Assembly (NCBI RefSeq): GCF_000526235.1
Contig: NZ_JAFR01000002.1
Location: forward strand, 1 to 47,159
Direction of reading: 5' to 3'
DNA from: Acholeplasma granularum ATCC 19168
GTDB taxonomy: Bacteria; Bacillota_I; Bacilli_A; Acholeplasmatales; Acholeplasmataceae
DNA length: 47,159 bases
The position numbers and the translations under genes were made by a program. The notes below the pieces were generated by a model, which worked only from the letters and a program-made list of their open reading frames with translations, was not told the origin of the DNA and searched no databases. Shown here piece after piece: positions 42,582 to 47,159 of this stretch; positions within the stretch are counted from its first letter, which is position 1; the number at the start of each line of letters is the position of its first letter.

Positions 42582-44453
42582 ATGTCAAACAAGAAAAAGG
42601 TAATGACTTTTTTTAAAGTCTATAAATATATAATATACGATATACTTACAATTATATCGTCATATTATTTAACTATTTGGGTATCTAGTATTATGGCCGG
42701 GGGGACCTTAGTACAAATTGATACATCAGATTTATGGTTAGCACTAGCATTTATTATACCAGCTAAAATAGCAGTATACTTTATTGCTGGAGTATATAAA
42801 ATAATTACTAAACATGCGTCTTTTGAAGACTTTTTTAGAATTATTGGAACGGTTGCTCTATCTAATATCATTATTGTATTAGTTGTTTTTTCATTTGATT
42901 TAAAATTCATGGTAGAACCAGCATTTATACTTATTTCTTTAATTGAAATTACAGGTATGATGTTACCAAGAATAGTAAGAAGAACAGTTAATATTGTAAG
43001 TCACCGTATGCGCTGGTTTAATACAACAGGTGTAAGAACATTAGTTGTCGGTGCAGGTTCTGCAGGTGAGATGGTTATTAAAGAGTTTTACAAGAATAAT
43101 GCATTAAGCAATATTCCTATAGGGTTTGTTGATGATAATCCTGTTAAAGTTGGTAAACAACTAATGGGTATTCGTATATTAGGTACACTAAATGATATTG
43201 ATAGATTAGTTGAAAATAACCGAATTGAAGAAGTCATTATAGCAATTAAGGATTTACCTAAAAATAGATTCCATGATTTAGTTAATAAATTAATTGAAAA
43301 AGGTATTCGTGTTAAAAAATTAAACTTAATTGAAGATGTAAAAGATAATGTTCAATCTAAACTTGTAGATATTAAAGTAGAAGATCTACTTAATAGACCA
43401 GTAATAAAGTTAGATGACAAAGGTATATTTGATTTTATTAAAGATGAAATAGTATTAGTTACAGGTGGCGGTGGATCAATTGGTAGTGAACTATGTAGAC
43501 AAATATTTGAACTTCAACCAAAACAATTAATAATATTTGATATTTATGAAAACAATGCATATGACATTCAAATGGAACTATCTAGAAAAGCATTTAAATT
43601 TAATAGTCATAAATATCCAAAATTAGATGTTCGAATCGGTAGTGTATATAATGAGAAAAGATTAGAAGAAATCTTTTCTACATTCAAACCAACATTAGTC
43701 TTCCATGCTGCAGCATATAAACATGTACCATTAATGGAAGATAGTGCTAAAGAAGCAGTTCGTACGAATGTTATTGGAACATATAATGCAGCAAAACTAT
43801 CTACAAAATATAACGTTAAAAAGTTTGTTTTAGTAAGTAGTGATAAAGCTGTAAGAGCAACCAACATAATGGGTGCAACAAAACGCTTTGCAGAACTCAT
43901 TATTAAAAAAGAACAAGAAGTAAGTCAAACAAGTTTTTCAGCAGTTAGATTTGGTAATGTATTAGGTTCAAATGGTTCAGTTATACCTTTATTTAAAAAA
44001 CAAATAGAAGATGGTGGTCCAGTTACAGTAACACATAAAGATATCACCAGATACTTTATGACCATACCAGAAGCTGTAAGTTTAATTTTACAATCTGCTG
44101 TATTTGCAAAAAGTGATGACCTATTTGTTCTAGATATGGGTGAACCTGTAAAAATCTATGAGTTTGCAGAAAAAATGATTCAACTTGCAGGATATAAATT
44201 AGATGAAATTAAAATAGAGGTCGTTGGTCTTCGTCCAGGTGAAAAACTATATGAAGAACTACTTTTAGATATTAATGATCCAAGTATTCACAAAACAGAA
44301 AACCAACTCATCTTTGTAGAACATAAAACAGGTGTAGAACTAGATACAAGTTTAGTCGTTAATTTAATGTCTAATTTTGAAAATCTAACTAACGATGAAG
44401 TTAAAGAAGAAGTTTCTAAAATTATTGTTACATACACATCAAATTTAAAATAA
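42582..44453 (+). CDS. CapD/FlaA1-family nucleotide-sugar 4,6-dehydratase, membrane-bound
   Basis: 623 residues. Four N-terminal TM segments (~14-36, 48-70, 85-107 and 112-130), then a CoA-binding-like Rossmann domain (VVGAGSAGEMVIKEF ~155-169; GFVDDNPVKVGKQLMG ~182-197), then an extended SDR domain. That domain starts with TGGGGSIGSELCRQI (~291-305) and has DIYENNAYD, FHAAAYKHVPLME (~371-383) and FGNVLGSNGSVIPLF. The YxxxK catalytic Tyr is replaced by Met in the usual position (NIMGATKRFAE), as in large-form CapD enzymes such as PglF. Likely makes a UDP-4-keto-6-deoxy sugar for a surface glycan. GGGG lies just upstream of the ATG. Confidence 0.9.
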   Translation: MSNKKKVMTFFKVYKYIIYDILTIISSYYLTIWVSSIMAGGTLVQIDTSDLWLALAFIIPAKIAVYFIAGVYKIITKHASFEDFFRIIGTVALSNIIIVLVVFSFDLKFMVEPAFILISLIEITGMMLPRIVRRTVNIVSHRMRWFNTTGVRTLVVGAGSAGEMVIKEFYKNNALSNIPIGFVDDNPVKVGKQLMGIRILGTLNDIDRLVENNRIEEVIIAIKDLPKNRFHDLVNKLIEKGIRVKKLNLIEDVKDNVQSKLVDIKVEDLLNRPVIKLDDKGIFDFIKDEIVLVTGGGGSIGSELCRQIFELQPKQLIIFDIYENNAYDIQMELSRKAFKFNSHKYPKLDVRIGSVYNEKRLEEIFSTFKPTLVFHAAAYKHVPLMEDSAKEAVRTNVIGTYNAAKLSTKYNVKKFVLVSSDKAVRATNIMGATKRFAELIIKKEQEVSQTSFSAVRFGNVLGSNGSVIPLFKKQIEDGGPVTVTHKDITRYFMTIPEAVSLILQSAVFAKSDDLFVLDMGEPVKIYEFAEKMIQLAGYKLDEIKIEVVGLRPGEKLYEELLLDINDPSIHKTENQLIFVEHKTGVELDTSLVVNLMSNFENLTNDEVKEEVSKIIVTYTSNLK

Positions 44454-44472
44454 CTTAGGACTGGTAGTTTAA

Positions 44473-45615
44473 TTGAACAACAATGAAATTATATTTAATT
44501 TAATTGACCACGCATTAAAAGAAGAAGTTTTTAAATTTAAATCAGAAGATGAATTAAAGTTAACTCAAAAAATATTCGAAAATGGTCTTGTCGGACTTTT
44601 ATATAACAGTATAGATACTGACAGTTTTATATTGCCTAAATATAACCAAATGCTTAAACACGCATTTGGTTCTTTTGTAGCTAAAGATACCCAACAACAA
44701 TTAATCATTGAAACATTAAAAGATATTTTTAATGAAAATAAAATACCTCATATATTTTTAAAGGGTTCACACCTAAAAAGTTTATACCCTAAAAGTTATA
44801 TGCGAGGTATGGGTGATATAGATATTTTAGTTCCATTAGAATTATTTGAAAAAGCAAAGAAAGTATTATTGAATGCAAACTTTAAATTTAAAAGTGCAAC
44901 CTCACACCACCATGTCTATGAATCAGATGATTTAAATCAAATTGAACTTCATCAATCAATCACATCATCTAATGAATATGAAAATGAAAACTTTTTAAAA
45001 GAAATTTGGAATCACGCCCGTATTGATATAGAATATACATATAAAATAGAACCAGCTTATGAATATGTCTATTTGTTAACACATTTAATTAGACATATAA
45101 GAACATCAGGTGTCGGTATTAGAAGTATTTTAGATATTGATATATTTTATAATGCATATGAAGAATGGATCAATAAAGAAAAGTTAGATAAGTATTTAAA
45201 AGATGAAAACCTATATGATTTTCACTTAAAAGTAATTCACTTAAATAATATATTTACAAATAAAATAAAACCTACAGTTGAAGATGAATTAATCATAGAT
45301 TATATTATGGATAGTGGTATCCACGGCTTAGGTCAAAAACACGATCAATATCTAACTAAAAGAACACATGAACAAACAAGACTAAAAAAATCTAAATTTA
45401 GATTTTTCTTAAATGAAGTCTTTCCTAGTAAAGAGCGTATTAAAGAATCATACCCATATTTAAAAAAACATCCATATTTACTTTCATGGGCATGGTTTGT
45501 AAGAATATTAAAACAAGTCTTTAAAGTTAAAAATACTAAGAATAGATTAAAATCTATATCTAATGATTCTGAAGTAAATAGCGTCAAGAGTGTTTATGAT
45601 TATTTGGGGATTTAA
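44473..45615 (+). CDS. nucleotidyltransferase-fold protein (PF14907-like)
   Basis: 380 residues. IPHIFLKGSHLKSLYPKSYMRGMGDIDILV (~92-121) holds the GS and DxD (DID) pattern of the pol-beta-like nucleotidyltransferase fold, and a downstream QIELHQSI region (~155-162) supplies the third acidic position. Family members are found in polysaccharide and peptide-modification loci; the substrate is unknown. The start is a TTG at 44473, chosen for a weak AGGACTGG site; no in-frame ATG occurs for ~55 codons. It lies 19 nt after the CapD-type gene, in an operon. A basic C-terminus could touch membrane or nucleic acid. Confidence 0.75.
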   Translation: MNNNEIIFNLIDHALKEEVFKFKSEDELKLTQKIFENGLVGLLYNSIDTDSFILPKYNQMLKHAFGSFVAKDTQQQLIIETLKDIFNENKIPHIFLKGSHLKSLYPKSYMRGMGDIDILVPLELFEKAKKVLLNANFKFKSATSHHHVYESDDLNQIELHQSITSSNEYENENFLKEIWNHARIDIEYTYKIEPAYEYVYLLTHLIRHIRTSGVGIRSILDIDIFYNAYEEWINKEKLDKYLKDENLYDFHLKVIHLNNIFTNKIKPTVEDELIIDYIMDSGIHGLGQKHDQYLTKRTHEQTRLKKSKFRFFLNEVFPSKERIKESYPYLKKHPYLLSWAWFVRILKQVFKVKNTKNRLKSISNDSEVNSVKSVYDYLGI

Positions 45616-45897
45616 AATGTAAATATAGTTAAGTATAAAGATAAATTTCATTATTTATGTTATACTTTCAGTTCAAGAATACTATTATGATAGGGGACAT
45701 ATCTTAAAGTATTTGTAGTATGTTTAAATGAGTAATGTTAATTTGACTGGAATAATTCCAATTTATTTCAACATATATTAACTAAAGATGTATTTAATAA
45801 AACATACTATAATAAACCAAATCTATCATAAGAAAAGCACATAATAAAATAATTTTGATGCCCAACATTATTATAATTTGGAGAATAGAAAATAGAT
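45616..45897 (+). other. AT-rich intergenic region
   Basis: 282 nt with no gene. TATACT near 45661 and TATAAT at 45872-45877 are possible -10 elements without convincing -35 partners. A 10-bp inverted repeat (TAGTATGTTT near 45717 and AAACATACTA near 45801) is present. No terminator with a T-run is seen for the gene at 44473. Confidence 0.4.
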
Positions 45898-47159
45898 ATG
45901 AATAAAATGTTGTACATAAATGTGAACTCTTTAAGATTAAATCCGGAAGTAGTGAAGAGATTAAACCAATCCAATATTAAGATACTATATGATTTCAACA
46001 AGTACTCATTAGAAGAACTAGAATTATTTTTAGGAGATATGTTTAGTCAAATTAAGTCGATTTTAATTTACTATAAATTACCAAGAAGCATTAACAAGCT
46101 TACAAAGTCAAAGGAGCTTGTTTTTCTACTTGAAAATCATGGTATAAGTGATTTACTTACCTTAGTGAAATATAGTAAATTTATACTTTACCAGATACTT
46201 AAGGATGATCAATCATTACTAGATGAGACAAATAAAATACTTGAGTTCTATGGAAAAGAAAGAGTGACTGATAGATTCAAAAATAAATCAAACAATAAAA
46301 ATATCCAAATAAAAGAAACATCTGAAATTATAATAATCGACACGAACAAGAATAAAAATTTTAGTTCAAAACAAAGTATAAAAACCGATAAGAAAAAAAA
46401 TGTAACTACGCATTCAACTGGTAAACCTAGTGACCTTGATTTTTTTAAGCCGAGAATTATACGACAAGATATTAATAATGATAGTCCAATTGATACCAAT
46501 GAGATAAAAATCCAAGAAGTTAAAGTTACTAAAAATAATGGAGAAACAATTAATACTAAAAAAAATCAATTACCAGAAAGTAGTAATATTTTTTGGGTAG
46601 ATATCGATAATGAGAAACGTGGAAATAGACTTAACAAATCGAACAAACCAGTCGATATTGCAAAGAATCAAATGAAAAAAACTGAAAAAAAGAATGATAT
46701 ATTAGTACTTAAAAACACATCTAAAGTTAAAAAAACTTTTCAAAGTAAGAACTTAAGTGAAGAAAAAGTTCAACAAAATAAACAATCAAAACAAGTATTA
46801 ACCTTACCTGTAGAATCTTTAAAACTAAGCCAAACGGCTTTAGAAAGATTAAAACTATCTGGTATTGACCGCTTAGAAGATTTTAATATATTCAACTTAA
46901 GAGAACTTCAAAGTTTATTATCAGATTCATTTAACGAAGTACTTCCAACATTAATCTATTATAAATTACCAAGAAGTATTGAGGACTTATCACTTTCAAA
47001 TGAAGTTGTAAATGTCTTAGAAATTGTAGGTATTAAAGATTTAGAAGCATTAATAAAATATGACAAATCAATACTTTATCACATGTTTAAAGATGATGAG
47101 TTTTTACTTAATGAAATTAGCAATCTACTTAAGTTTTATGAAGAAGATCCTTTAATTGT
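45898..47159 (+). CDS. alpha-CTD-like repeat protein, partial (runs off window)
   Basis: 420 codons from the ATG at 45898, still open at the window end. Two ~110-residue repeats are visible: ~11-120 (SLRLNPEVVKRLNQSNIKIL) and ~307-415 (SLKLSQTALERLKLSGIDRL). Both contain the near-identical IYYKLPRSI. They are separated by a Lys/Asn/Ser-rich disordered linker (~121-305). Each repeat appears to hold two units of the form L-L-S-x-x-A/V-L-x-x-L-x-x-x-G-I-x-x-L-x-D/A-L, which resembles the helix-hairpin-helix of the RNA polymerase alpha C-terminal domain. A DNA- or polymerase-binding role is inference. GGAGAA lies 14 nt before the ATG. The C-terminal part is not visible. Confidence 0.75.
   Translation, partial: MNKMLYINVNSLRLNPEVVKRLNQSNIKILYDFNKYSLEELELFLGDMFSQIKSILIYYKLPRSINKLTKSKELVFLLENHGISDLLTLVKYSKFILYQILKDDQSLLDETNKILEFYGKERVTDRFKNKSNNKNIQIKETSEIIIIDTNKNKNFSSKQSIKTDKKKNVTTHSTGKPSDLDFFKPRIIRQDINNDSPIDTNEIKIQEVKVTKNNGETINTKKNQLPESSNIFWVDIDNEKRGNRLNKSNKPVDIAKNQMKKTEKKNDILVLKNTSKVKKTFQSKNLSEEKVQQNKQSKQVLTLPVESLKLSQTALERLKLSGIDRLEDFNIFNLRELQSLLSDSFNEVLPTLIYYKLPRSIEDLSLSNEVVNVLEIVGIKDLEALIKYDKSILYHMFKDDEFLLNEISNLLKFYEEDPLI

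Noticed and set aside
45616-45897. Riboswitch or attenuator before the alpha-CTD-like gene
   Set aside because: Only AT-rich sequence and a 10-bp inverted repeat were seen; no stable fold or known aptamer core.

Overview
The window reads as a low-GC (roughly 30%) mollicute chromosome using the standard code: TGG encodes Trp, and TGA is a true stop (for example at the end of znuC). An Acholeplasma-type organism, probably close to A. laidlawii, fits best. Reasons are the AT-rich standard-code genes, a ClpB without its N-domain, a PPi-type phosphofructokinase beside an ATP-type one, several small SHOCT membrane proteins, and a membrane GGDEF-EAL protein. The species call is inference; no database was searched.

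Layout. 1-3250: end of an rRNA operon (23S, 5S, tRNA-Asn, terminator). 3349-5458: a small membrane protein, then uridine kinase, MTA/SAH nucleosidase and a DJ-1 family protein. 5493-5956: tRNA cluster Glu-Arg-Pro-Gly with two promoters. 5976-8550: copper operon copA-copZ behind a palindromic CsoR-type operator. 8577-12544: AlkD-like protein, two SHOCT membrane proteins, the GGDEF-EAL protein and a third SHOCT protein. 12690-16866: ppx-like gene, clpB under a CIRCE-like operator, and trhO. 16970-17044: tRNA-Cys.

17.1-22.1 kb is an accessory island of unrecognised, mostly small or membrane/lipoprotein genes next to tRNA-Cys. It holds a 38-bp perfect inverted repeat (17701-17738 and 21158-21195) that cuts through the reading frame of a small peptide. 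One copy has the start codon and ribosome site; the other has the hydrophobic C-terminus but no start. Inverting the intervening 3.4 kb would rebuild one complete small membrane peptide directly upstream of the membrane-protein gene at 17798. A decayed third copy of the motif and a separate duplicated ~59-nt upstream element lie in the same island.

22.1-29.5 kb: aldehyde dehydrogenase, YeiH-type membrane protein behind a terminator-like leader hairpin, CotH-family lipoprotein, an ABC-F ATPase with a degenerate second nucleotide site, and flotillin. 29.5-33.0 kb: ogt plus a 42-codon coupled gene, divergent from a zinc operon znuA-znuC-znuB-zur with two 19-bp Fur-family boxes. 33.1-35.4 kb: a guanine-class purine riboswitch ahead of an Old Yellow Enzyme gene (namA) and alanine dehydrogenase. 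35.5-38.3 kb: O-antigen-ligase-like membrane protein and glutamate dehydrogenase. 38.5-42.3 kb: PPi-type PFK divergent from an ATP-PFK-pyruvate kinase operon. 42.6-45.6 kb: a CapD-type nucleotide-sugar dehydratase and a nucleotidyltransferase-fold protein. From 45898 to the window end is an open reading frame with two ~110-residue repeats, each resembling paired RNA polymerase alpha-CTD-like helix-hairpin-helix units.

The candidates most likely to be undescribed are the invertible-looking split peptide locus and the alpha-CTD-like repeat protein.
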